A DNA stretch of 64,000 bases from CALBJU01 sp965247125 (GTDB lineage Bacteria; Bacteroidota; Rhodothermia; Rhodothermales; UBA10348). Position 1 is the stretch's first letter. Each line of letters opens with the position of its first letter. Location: assembly GCA_965247125.1 (NCBI GenBank), contig CBDFGO010000002.1, positions 1,116,001-1,180,000 of the forward strand, written 5' to 3'. This document shows, in pieces, positions 1-7,845 of the stretch. A model generated the notes under the pieces. The model was not told the origin of the DNA and searched no databases. It saw only the letters and a program-made list of their open reading frames with translations. The translations under genes were made by a program, and so were the position numbers.

Positions 1-878
1 AGAAGGACGCTAGCTGCCATGCACCGCTGGCCGGCGCACCCTGCCACGGAGGCAACTACGTTAGTGGCCGTCATTTCGGGATTGGCATCCGGGACAACCA
101 CGAGATGATTTTTCGCGCCTCCGAGCGCCCGAACTCTTTTCCCGAGGGCTGTGCTGCGTTCATAAACGAGGCGGGCTACCCGCGTCGAGCCGACAAATCC
201 GATGGCGGAGATTCCGGGATGATCACACATCGCCTCGACGATTTCCCGATCGCCGTTGACGACAGAAAACAGTCCGGCCGGCAAACCCGATTCCTCCAGA
301 AGGCGCGCGATTTCGAGCGCACTCAAGGGCGTCTGCTCCGATGGCTTCAGTACGACAGCATTCCCGAGGCCAAGCGACATCGGAATCATCCAGAGCGGCA
401 CCATGAACGGAAAATTGAAGGGCGTGATCGCTGCGGTCACGCCTACTGGGACACGTACCGTCCGGCATTCTACCCCCCGACTCACTTCCATGATTTCTCC
501 TGTCGCAATCTGTGGGAGACTCACCGCGAATTCGAGACACTCTACCGCTCTCATCACGCTTCCGAGAGATTCCGCGTGTGTTTTACCGTTTTCCTTCGTA
601 ACCACATCGGCCAGATGATCCTTTTCGGCTTCTACCAGGGTTTTCATCTGATAGAGGATCTGCACGCGATCTTTCATGGGCATCTTCGCCCATTCGATCT
701 GTGCTTTGCTCGCCGCGTCGACCGCGGCATCGAGCTCGGAGGCTCCAGAAAGAGGTACATCCGCAATAAGTTCTCCCGTGTTCGGTTCCAGCACGGGAAG
801 GGTCCTCGAGGTCGGGCTCTGAACCCGCTCACCGCCGATAAAATTCGGTAGCAAGGTAGTCGTCAGTATTTCGCTCAT
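1..878 (-). CDS. mmsA: Methylmalonate-semialdehyde dehydrogenase (CoA-acylating), 3' end outside window
   Basis: This is an aldehyde dehydrogenase that oxidises malonate or methylmalonate semialdehyde to acetyl- or propionyl-CoA. It is read on the minus strand from the ATG at 878 and runs off the window after about 292 codons of an expected 490 or so. The start reads MSEILTTTLLPNFIGGERV. Visible family marks are TPFNFPFMVP, GFVGST, the GAKNH signature of the methylmalonate-semialdehyde subgroup, and AGQRCMA with the catalytic Cys at about residue 286. The ATG shares one base with the TAA stop of the upstream dihydropyrimidinase gene (TAATG), which suggests translational coupling. In this operon it would take the malonate semialdehyde made from beta-alanine to acetyl-CoA. 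The family assignment is firm; the substrate is inferred from context. Confidence 0.93.
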   Translation of the reverse strand, partial: MSEILTTTLLPNFIGGERVQSPTSRTLPVLEPNTGELIADVPLSGASELDAAVDAASKAQIEWAKMPMKDRVQILYQMKTLVEAEKDHLADVVTKENGKTHAESLGSVMRAVECLEFAVSLPQIATGEIMEVSRGVECRTVRVPVGVTAAITPFNFPFMVPLWMIPMSLGLGNAVVLKPSEQTPLSALEIARLLEESGLPAGLFSVVNGDREIVEAMCDHPGISAIGFVGSTRVARLVYERSTALGKRVRALGGAKNHLVVVPDANPEMTATNVVASVAGCAGQRCMAASVL

Positions 879-2323
879 TATGCTATCTCTACAGATTCAA
901 GTTCTGAATGTTGAGGTGCGGAATTATCAGCCGCCAACCCGGCAGTTCTTCGCGAGAGCCATTTCCCCCGGCCCGCCTCGCCCACAACCGTGTAATCATC
1001 TACGATCACGTCGCCACGAGACAATGTTGTTCTGGAAAATCCGGCAAGGGACCAGCCTTCGTAAGGCGACCAGTCGGCATTGGTCTCCATCGAAGTCGGA
1101 TCTACCCGGATCTCATTCGTTGGATGGATAATCGCCATGTCGGCATCTGTACCCACCTGAATAGCACCCTTGCGTGGTGCCAGACCCATGATGCGCGCGG
1201 GATTGGTCGACAGCTTGCGGCACATCTCTTCGATCGAGATTCGACCGGCGCGGACGCCATGCGTATAGACGAGCGGCAACAGCGTTTCGAGTCCCGGAAG
1301 ACCCATGGGGATCTTGGTAAAGTCGCCCTCCCACATGGCCTTCTGTTCCCGAGAAAAGGTACAGGTGTCGGTCGAGACAACAGAGACTTCACCGTCATTC
1401 ATGCCCTTCCAGAGACGCTCGATGTCCTTCGGTTTCTTGATCTGTGGACAGCAGGCAAAAAGGTGTCCGTCTTTTCTAGCGAAGACGGAATCTTCCAGAA
1501 CGAGGTACTGGACGCACGTTTCCGCCAGAACGGGAACCCCACGCGACTTCGCACGGCGTACAATATCTGCACCCTCAGAGGTGGACATGTGCACGATGTA
1601 GAGCTGCCCACCCGTCATTTCGCTCCACATGATGGCACGTTGGATGGCTTCGGCCTCGACAAAGTTGGGTCGCGACATGTGATGGAGCTGCGCACCGTAC
1701 TTGGCCATCAGCTCGGGTGTGTGATGCCGCTCGATAAGCTCATCCAAAACGCGCGAAGATTCTGCGTGCACCAGAAGCATGGTGCCGAGCTCTTTCATCT
1801 TTTCGAGTGTACCAAACATCGCGCGATCATCCGACTGCCAGCCTTCCGACTCGTAGATCATGAACTCCTTGAAGGTGGAGAAACCTCGCTCGACCATTCC
1901 TTCGATCTGGTCCTTGTGCTCATCCCAACGTGTAATGCAGATATGGAACGTGTAGTCGATGAGGGCCTTCCCTTCTGCTTTCTGATGCCACTTGTCGGCT
2001 GCGTCATTGAGCGAATCGCCCTCGTAGGGGATCGCAAAATCGATCAGCGTGGTGACGCCGCCGCGGGCTCCGGCACGGGTGCCCGTATAGTAGTCGTCTG
2101 CGGAGGTTGTGCCGCAGAAAGGAAGGGCCAGGTGAACGTGGACATCCAGGACGCCAGGGATCACATAGTGTCCCGAAGCGTCAATTATCTGCGCGCCATT
2201 TGAACTGGAGGCCAGACCGGTCCCGATGGCCGCGATCTTCTCCCCAGATATGGCTATATCCGCGTCAAGTACGCCACCCGGCGTTACGGCATTTCCACCC
2301 GTTATGATTTTGTCATAATTCAT
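878..2323 (-). CDS. hydA: Dihydropyrimidinase / D-hydantoinase
   Basis: This 481-residue cyclic amidohydrolase opens the dihydropyrimidine ring, for example dihydrouracil to N-carbamoyl-beta-alanine, in the cytoplasm. The metal-binding HxH is H62/H64 in DVHVHLALPF. The bridging carboxylated lysine is K152 in FSTFKEFMIYE. Further ligands fit LLVHAESS, YIVHMSTSEG and STDTCTFS. Length is normal for the family. The start is secure because a perfect AGGAGG lies 8 nt before the ATG. It sits 12 bp after the aminotransferase gene and overlaps the next gene by one base. Neighbours for N-carbamoyl-beta-alanine hydrolysis and transamination favour dihydropyrimidinase over a broad hydantoinase role. Confidence 0.95.
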   Translation of the reverse strand: MNYDKIITGGNAVTPGGVLDADIAISGEKIAAIGTGLASSSNGAQIIDASGHYVIPGVLDVHVHLALPFCGTTSADDYYTGTRAGARGGVTTLIDFAIPYEGDSLNDAADKWHQKAEGKALIDYTFHICITRWDEHKDQIEGMVERGFSTFKEFMIYESEGWQSDDRAMFGTLEKMKELGTMLLVHAESSRVLDELIERHHTPELMAKYGAQLHHMSRPNFVEAEAIQRAIMWSEMTGGQLYIVHMSTSEGADIVRRAKSRGVPVLAETCVQYLVLEDSVFARKDGHLFACCPQIKKPKDIERLWKGMNDGEVSVVSTDTCTFSREQKAMWEGDFTKIPMGLPGLETLLPLVYTHGVRAGRISIEEMCRKLSTNPARIMGLAPRKGAIQVGTDADMAIIHPTNEIRVDPTSMETNADWSPYEGWSLAGFSRTTLSRGDVIVDDYTVVGEAGRGKWLSRRTAGLAADNSAPQHSELESVEIA

Positions 2324-2331
2324 CGCGACCC

Positions 2332-2337
2332 CCTCCT
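2332..2337 (-). promoter_or_regulatory. Strong ribosome binding site of the dihydropyrimidinase gene
   Basis: The minus strand reads AGGAGG ending 8 nt before the ATG at 2323. It overlaps the TAG stop codon (2336-2338) of the upstream aminotransferase gene. It fixes the start and shows that Shine-Dalgarno sites are used here, although many other genes in the window lack a clear one. Confidence 0.8.
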
Positions 2338-3742
2338 AATTTGCCACTGTAGACGCCATCGCAGACGCTACTGCAGCAGTCAACGCCTCATCCATAGCGC
2401 TGACCGTGTAGTCTGCGTCTTCTGCCGTGATACACATGGGCGGCTTGATGCGCAGTACGTTTCCATAAATACCACCCTTTCCAATCAACACGCCTCTTTC
2501 TCTTATTTTTTCCAGTACGATGCCCGTCGCAGCCGGATTGGGCTCTTTGGAGGCGCGGTCCGTGACGAGTTCCAGACCCAACATGAGTCCCATACCCCGA
2601 ACGTCGCCGACAATTTCGTGTCGCGCCATGAGGCCTTCGAGACCAGCTTTCAGACGGGCGCCTACGACGCGGCAATTTTCCTGGAGGCCGTCTTCTTCGA
2701 TGACCTCAAGCACGGCGAGACCCGCGGCCATGCTGACAGGGTTTCCACCGTAGGTATTGAAGTGGAGCCGCGACGTGTAGGCATCGGCAATCTCTCGGCG
2801 GGTTGTCACCGCGGCCAGAGGAATTCCGTTTCCAATTCCCTTTGCGAGCACCACCATATCCGGGACGACGCCGGACGTTTCGAAGCCCCAGTAGTGGGTA
2901 CCCGTGCGACCGAATCCCGTCTGGACTTCATCGGCGATGCAGAGCCCGCCGTGCTCCCGGATAATATCATACGTCTCCGGCAAATAGTTCGAGGCGCCGT
3001 ACGTGACTCCGCCGACTCCCTGGATCGGTTCAGCGATAAACGCTGCAACTTGACCGGGGGTCGAAAAACGAATCAGGTCGCGGATGTCGGCTGCGCTTTT
3101 ACTGGCGATCTCCTTGGGCGTGCCTTCGAACGGATTCCGATAGGGATCGGGGCAGATTGCGTGGTGAATTCGCGCTCCGAGCGGGATGTCGCGCTTCCAG
3201 GTGTGGTGCGAAGTGAGGGCGGCTGAGGTCGAGGACATTCCGTGATAGGCGTTTCTCAGGGCGATGACATCCGTGTTTCCGGTGTAGGCGCGAGCCATGT
3301 TGATGGCGAGTTCGATGGCTTCGCTCCCGCTGTTCACGAAATACGTCACATCCAGTCCCGGGGGCATCTTCTCGGCCAGCCTTTCTGAAAGAAGCGGTAG
3401 ATGCGGGTGGAGATAAATCGTGGTCGCGTGTTGAAGCGTGGCGACCTGTTCCTGGATGCGTTTGACGATTTTCGGGTGGCAGTGACCGCAGGACACGGTC
3501 ACGATGCCTGCAAGCATGTCAAGATACCGCCGGCCTGTTTCGTCGAACAGCCACTGCATGTGCCCATCCACGATCATGATGGGGTCCTTGTACATCGCGA
3601 ATACAGACGGATGCACGTGCTCCGCGCGCATTCGAAGCGTCTCATCTCGTGAGGGTCCGTCGTAAGGGGGCGGCGTGTAGTCGGTGGCAGGCATTGCCAG
3701 TTGATCTGCCATCTGTATTTCAGTCATGGATTCATTTATCAA
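2336..3742 (-). CDS. Class III PLP aminotransferase (AGXT2-like, probable beta-alanine transaminase)
   Basis: This 468-residue class III aminotransferase probably moves the amino group of beta-alanine to pyruvate or glyoxylate, giving malonate semialdehyde. Visible marks are VSCGHCHPKIV near the N-terminus, FVNSGSEAIELA, the aspartate in CIADEVQTGFGRTG, and the PLP lysine in VVLAKGIGNGIPLAAV at about residue 300. It resembles the alanine-glyoxylate aminotransferase 2 subgroup. The start taken is TTG at 3742, which overlaps the TGA of the transporter gene as TTGA and has GGGAG about 10 nt upstream; ATG at 3727 is the alternative. The beta-alanine role is inferred from the operon; the fold and chemistry are clear from sequence. 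Confidence 0.92.
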   Translation of the reverse strand: MINESMTEIQMADQLAMPATDYTPPPYDGPSRDETLRMRAEHVHPSVFAMYKDPIMIVDGHMQWLFDETGRRYLDMLAGIVTVSCGHCHPKIVKRIQEQVATLQHATTIYLHPHLPLLSERLAEKMPPGLDVTYFVNSGSEAIELAINMARAYTGNTDVIALRNAYHGMSSTSAALTSHHTWKRDIPLGARIHHAICPDPYRNPFEGTPKEIASKSAADIRDLIRFSTPGQVAAFIAEPIQGVGGVTYGASNYLPETYDIIREHGGLCIADEVQTGFGRTGTHYWGFETSGVVPDMVVLAKGIGNGIPLAAVTTRREIADAYTSRLHFNTYGGNPVSMAAGLAVLEVIEEDGLQENCRVVGARLKAGLEGLMARHEIVGDVRGMGLMLGLELVTDRASKEPNPAATGIVLEKIRERGVLIGKGGIYGNVLRIKPPMCITAEDADYTVSAMDEALTAAVASAMASTVAN

Positions 3743-5247
3743 TTATTCGATTCTCCCGCGGCATCCGGAGCGGTGTCAGCCGGAAATAATCTACTCAATG
3801 CGAAATAACATCCTCCGGCCAGAAAAAAGCTCACGAACCAGGCGTAGGTATAGATGGAGTTGAACAGGTCTGGAACCACGATGCTCCCATTACTCGCTTG
3901 CTGCAAGAATCCTGGAATATTCATCACGATTCCGACAGAGATTGCGACCAGTGCGCGCCAGTTTACACCGCTCGGTCCATAAGAGTATTCACCGACACGG
4001 CGATAGAGTTCCTCCACTTTCAGGCGCATCTTTCGCAATACGAAATAATCGACGATCATCACGCCACCAATGGAGCCAAGCAGCGCACTGTAGCCAATCA
4101 GCCATGTAAAGATGTAGTTGGAAAGGTCGGAATAGAGCTTCCAGGGAAAGATCAGAATTCCTATGAAGCCTGCGATCAGGCCTCCTCGTTTAAAACTTAT
4201 TAGCCGAGGCGCAAGATTCGAAAAATCGTTGGCTGGCGAGACCACGTTTGCGGCGATGTTCGTCGAAAGGGTCGCGATCGTGAGACCAAACAACGCGAAG
4301 CCGATCACCACGGGGTTCTCAAATCGTCCCAACAGTAGAACTGGATCCCAGATGACTTCGCCAAAGATGAGAACCGTGGCCGACGTTACCGTGATGCCGA
4401 TGAAGGCGAAAAGGGTCATGGTCGTAGGAAGACCGATGAGCTGGCCCAGCATCTGATGCCGTTGATTGAACGCGTATCGGGTAAAATCTGGAATGTTCAG
4501 CGATAGTGTAGCCCAGAACCCGACCATTGCAGTCAAATTGGGCCAGAACGACGCCCAGAAGTTGAAATCCTGTGCGAGCCCTCCGCGGACCATGGCTACG
4601 GTATCGTCAGAGAGTACTCGGGCAAATCCGCCGCCCGCATCCACGGCCCACCAGAGGAGTCCAAGTCCCGCGACGATCAGGAAGGGCGCGGCGAGCGTTT
4701 CGAGCCATTTAATGGTATCAATACCGGCCAGGATGATGCCAATATTGATCGCCCAGAAAAACAGGAAGCTCACCAACTGTCCTGCCGAGAGCCCGAGAAT
4801 CGGCAGCATGTCCGCCGCACCCGCGGGCTCGAATTCGAAGATCACGGAGAATAGCGTGTAGATGGCCGATCCTCCGATCCAGGTCTGTATTCCAAACCAG
4901 CCACAGGCCACCAGCGCCCGCATGATCGCGGGGATGTTCGCTCCGATGGTTCCAAATGACGCACGCAGTATCACAGGAAACGGGATTCCATAGCGCGTTC
5001 CAGCGTGGGCGTTCAACACCATGGGGATGAGCACAATCAGGTTGCCCAGGGCGATCACCACCAGTGCCTGGCTCCAGTTCATTCCCTGCGAAATCATACC
5101 CGAAGCCAACGTATACGTCGGGATGTTGACGGCCATTCCGACCCACAGGGCCGCAATGGCCCACATGCTCCACGATCGCTTATCGAAGAGGACCGGTGCG
5201 AGATCCTCGTTGTACAGAGAAGACTGTGTAATATCCGAATTCGGCAT
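3739..5247 (-). CDS. NCS1 family nucleobase:cation symporter
   Basis: This 502-residue inner-membrane transporter belongs to the nucleobase-cation-symport-1 family (uracil, allantoin, hydantoin, cytosine type). It has about 12 hydrophobic segments. The N-terminal part shows RSWSMWAIAALWVGMAVNIPTYTLASGM and a following GNLIVLIPMVLNAHAGTRYG segment, both typical of NCS1. The helix with SLNIPDFTRYA and the TNIAANVVSPANDF segment are also family marks. It starts 30 bp after the amidohydrolase gene and overlaps the aminotransferase start by 4 bases. From context it probably imports uracil or a related pyrimidine. Exact substrate cannot be read from the sequence. Confidence 0.93.
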   Translation of the reverse strand: MPNSDITQSSLYNEDLAPVLFDKRSWSMWAIAALWVGMAVNIPTYTLASGMISQGMNWSQALVVIALGNLIVLIPMVLNAHAGTRYGIPFPVILRASFGTIGANIPAIMRALVACGWFGIQTWIGGSAIYTLFSVIFEFEPAGAADMLPILGLSAGQLVSFLFFWAINIGIILAGIDTIKWLETLAAPFLIVAGLGLLWWAVDAGGGFARVLSDDTVAMVRGGLAQDFNFWASFWPNLTAMVGFWATLSLNIPDFTRYAFNQRHQMLGQLIGLPTTMTLFAFIGITVTSATVLIFGEVIWDPVLLLGRFENPVVIGFALFGLTIATLSTNIAANVVSPANDFSNLAPRLISFKRGGLIAGFIGILIFPWKLYSDLSNYIFTWLIGYSALLGSIGGVMIVDYFVLRKMRLKVEELYRRVGEYSYGPSGVNWRALVAISVGIVMNIPGFLQQASNGSIVVPDLFNSIYTYAWFVSFFLAGGCYFALSRLFPADTAPDAAGESNN

Positions 5248-5277
5248 ATTGCAGGTCGTCGGGCAACACGCGGCGTG

Positions 5278-6150
5278 TTACGGTTTGGTGATGGCTTCGT
5301 AGGTATCTGGACGACGATCACGGTAGAACGGCCATACGTTTCTCACTTCTCTTATGAGGTTCAAGTCAAGGTCCGCGACGACGACTGCGTCCTCGCTTCT
5401 CGGACCCTCCGCCATGATCTGTCCGCGAGGATTAGCGAAATACGACTGACCGTAGAATTCTCCGATATTCCAGGGCGCTTCCGTTCCTGGCCGGTTTATA
5501 GCACCGACGTAATACATGTTCGCGCACGCTGCGGCCGGTTGCTCGAGCTTCCACAGATATTCGCTGAGCCCGGCGACAGTGGCTGAAGGATTGAATACAA
5601 TCTCGGCGCCGTTCAGTCCCAGCTCTCTCCACCCTTCCGGAAAATGTCTATCGTAGCAGATGTAGACCCCTACTTTTCCGACCGAAGTGTCAAAAATGGG
5701 ATAGCCCAGATTGCCGGGACGGAAATAGAATTTTTCCCAGAATCCGGGGTGGCAATGCGGAATGTGGATCTTCCTGAACTTACCCAGATAGGTCCCATCG
5801 GCCTCAATTACAGCGGCCGTATTGTAGTACACACCCGTCAGATCCTCTTCGTACATAGGTACGATAATTACCATATTGTGCTTTTTGGCCAAATCCTGCA
5901 TGAGACGGGTGGTGTCTCCATCCGGAATCTGCTCAACCATGGAGAACCACTTCGGATTTTGCTCAGCGCCGAAATAAGGGCCATTAAACAACTCCTGCAT
6001 GCAGACAACTTGCGCCCCCTTTTCCGCCGCCTCTTCGATCAGCGCGACGTGTTTGTCGATCATGGATGCTTTGATTTTCTCAACCGGCGCGTCGGTGCTC
6101 TCGCTCAATGTGGCCTGGATCAAAGCGGCTCGTACAATGCGGTCGTTCAA
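5278..6150 (-). CDS. N-carbamoyl-beta-alanine amidohydrolase (nitrilase superfamily)
   Basis: This 290-residue carbon-nitrogen hydrolase probably converts N-carbamoyl-beta-alanine to beta-alanine, CO2 and ammonia. The Glu-Lys-Cys catalytic triad is visible as E53 (VVCMQELFNG), K127 (GKFRKIHIPHCHPG) and C165 (GVYICYDRHFPEG). Length matches bacterial beta-ureidopropionase and N-carbamoylputrescine amidase relatives. The start is TTG at 6150, preceded by GAGAT, with the protein beginning MNDRIVRAALIQ. It is the first gene of the five-gene minus-strand operon. N-carbamoylputrescine amidase is an alternative by sequence alone, but dihydropyrimidinase and beta-alanine-type transaminase neighbours support the pyrimidine role. 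Confidence 0.92.
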   Translation of the reverse strand: MNDRIVRAALIQATLSESTDAPVEKIKASMIDKHVALIEEAAEKGAQVVCMQELFNGPYFGAEQNPKWFSMVEQIPDGDTTRLMQDLAKKHNMVIIVPMYEEDLTGVYYNTAAVIEADGTYLGKFRKIHIPHCHPGFWEKFYFRPGNLGYPIFDTSVGKVGVYICYDRHFPEGWRELGLNGAEIVFNPSATVAGLSEYLWKLEQPAAACANMYYVGAINRPGTEAPWNIGEFYGQSYFANPRGQIMAEGPRSEDAVVVADLDLNLIREVRNVWPFYRDRRPDTYEAITKP

Positions 6151-6394
6151 AGCAGATCTCGATTAGTTTGCGTGCAAATGTCCGCGAAGCCAGCCCAACG
6201 CACCCGAATGAGGCAAAAAACGCCTTAAACGGCCCTGAAAAGAGCCAAAATGCTTCTGCGAACCGCCAATTTACCCGCCGCGAAGTAAATAGCAAGCCGA
6301 TTTCGGCCGTTGCCGGTCCAGACAAATGAGTGAATGGCGGCTTAGCTTCGACTTCCGGAGGGTGATTCACGAAATCGAACGAGAATCACAGTTC

Positions 6395-7072
6395 TCATTG
6401 AACGGAGTCTTCCTTCGATTCCGGCGCTTCAGTTACCTCGAATCGTCTTCCCGCCCTGTCCTCGTACAGAGCGTCCCCGATCTGCGTCAGAACGAGGCGT
6501 TTTGTCCCCCCGTCAACTCCCTTCCGCAACTTCATCAACAGTGGAACCACCAGGGTCAGAAGTCCAACCACGATGGATAAGACCGCCAGAATTCTGAAGA
6601 AGAGTTCGCTTCTAAAATCTCCCCATATGAGGGAGACGAGCATGATGGCCAGTACGGAGATGGAGATGGAAGAGGCGGGCTGCGTCCAGCGTCCCTTCTC
6701 GTCCAGAGCAGGTAGAGACAGGAGGAATCCGTGAGCAAAAGCGACGGAGATTATCCAGAGTGACATTATGGTCCGAACGGTGTTTCGGCCATCTAATTCC
6801 CCCCACATCGCGACGACGGTCATCAGGGCGGCGGCAATGGAGAAAACCACGCCGGTCAGTCCGAGTGCAGGAAGCTGTTTTCGCTCGATAAACGAGACAC
6901 AGGACATTGAGCAGATGCTGGCAACGGAGATGGTAGCGCTTGTCACCAGGATTTTTACCTGAAACTCGCCGAACTCATCTCGGAGGACGGCGATGATCGC
7001 GATGAGCGCGGTCAGGACCAAGAAACCGAGAAACACCCGTAGAGATAACTTCCTGATTCCTGTGTAGTCCAT
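6395..7072 (-). CDS. Uncharacterised multi-pass membrane protein
   Basis: I do not recognise this 225-residue protein. It shows about six hydrophobic segments, roughly residues 12-30, 37-58, 70-90, 101-120, 133-150 and 160-182, and then a polar tail of about 40 residues ending SKEDSVQ, presumably cytoplasmic. A KRLVLTQIGDALYEDRAGRR stretch in the tail is the only soluble part of note. It lies 244 bp upstream (on the minus strand) of the pyrimidine operon, so it is probably a separate transcription unit. No function is proposed. Confidence 0.72.
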   Translation of the reverse strand: MDYTGIRKLSLRVFLGFLVLTALIAIIAVLRDEFGEFQVKILVTSATISVASICSMSCVSFIERKQLPALGLTGVVFSIAAALMTVVAMWGELDGRNTVRTIMSLWIISVAFAHGFLLSLPALDEKGRWTQPASSISISVLAIMLVSLIWGDFRSELFFRILAVLSIVVGLLTLVVPLLMKLRKGVDGGTKRLVLTQIGDALYEDRAGRRFEVTEAPESKEDSVQ

Positions 7073-7176
7073 GATCTATACCAGACTGGATCTGCTAGGG
7101 CAGAAGGGTTGTGAAGCGGTTTCTACGTCATGTTAAGGCCTGCAATCGCAATCCGAAAGTACGTTGTAGCCAATCG

Positions 7177-7814
7177 TCAGACCCCAGAAAGCGACCAGAT
7201 TTCACCCGACTCTATCACGGTCGTTCCGGGTTGAGAATTCTGAGCCTGTTTGGCCATGGCCCGGGCAATCCGTTCGGCGGAGATGGTACGCCATTTTTTT
7301 GGCAAAATTGTCATGGCCCATTGGCCGATTCGTTCCGCGCTCCGAGTGTCGCCAGGACGATGTCCACCGATGACCGACGGTCTGAAAACAGCGACGGACT
7401 GAAAACCCAGCTCCGAGATCATGTTTTCCAGTTCACCTTTGATGCGACTGTAGAATATTCGAGACGAAGCGTTCGCCCCGAGAGAAGAAACGAGCGAAAA
7501 ATGGGTAGCTCCCAGCCCGAGCGAGCGCCGTGCCACGGCGAAGGGGATTTCCACATCGATCTCAAGCATCCGCTCCTGGCTGCCTGCTTTCTTTATCGTG
7601 GTTCCGAAGGCGCAATAAACATGATCCACAGACTCCGCCGGCAAGAGCGTGTCAACCGTCGCAAGATCGAAGGGTACTTCTCTCAGTTTTTCCGACTCAA
7701 CACCTGTCGATCGTCTTACCAGCGCGAAACCTGGTCGTACCGCGGATCTTCAATGAGCAATCGCAGGCAATGAGATCCCACAAGCCCGGTAGCTCCTAGT
7801 ATCAAAGCGTTCAT
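7177..7814 (-). pseudogene. NAD(P)-binding epimerase-like oxidoreductase (HTATIP2/YbjT type), frameshifted
   Basis: Read from the ATG at 7814 the minus strand gives MNALILGATGLVGSHCLRLL, a Rossmann GxxGxxG start, through PRYDQV and then a TAA at 7718-7716. The rest of the family sequence continues in another frame as FALVRRSTGVESEKLREVPF and then VDHVYCAFGTT, FSLVSSLGA, FYSRIKGELE and VFRPSVIGG down to the stop at 7177. Total length is 638 nt, one short of 213 codons, which fits a single-base loss near 7716-7735. The intact protein would be about 212 residues, normal for HTATIP2-like atypical short-chain dehydrogenases. It is either a recent pseudogene or a sequencing or assembly error. Function of the family here is unknown. 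Confidence 0.82.
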
Positions 7815-7845
7815 GTCTGCCAGGTCCTCCGTGTGATGGAAACCC

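Noticed and set aside
908..2203. Long open frame on the plus strand across the dihydropyrimidinase gene
   Set aside because: It is antisense to a clear gene with conserved catalytic motifs, and its translation has no recognisable domain. Such shadows are common at this base composition.
6211..6230. Small hairpin AGGC/GCCT in the gap downstream of the membrane-protein gene
   Set aside because: The stem is only 4 bp and has no U tract on the minus strand, too weak to call a terminator.
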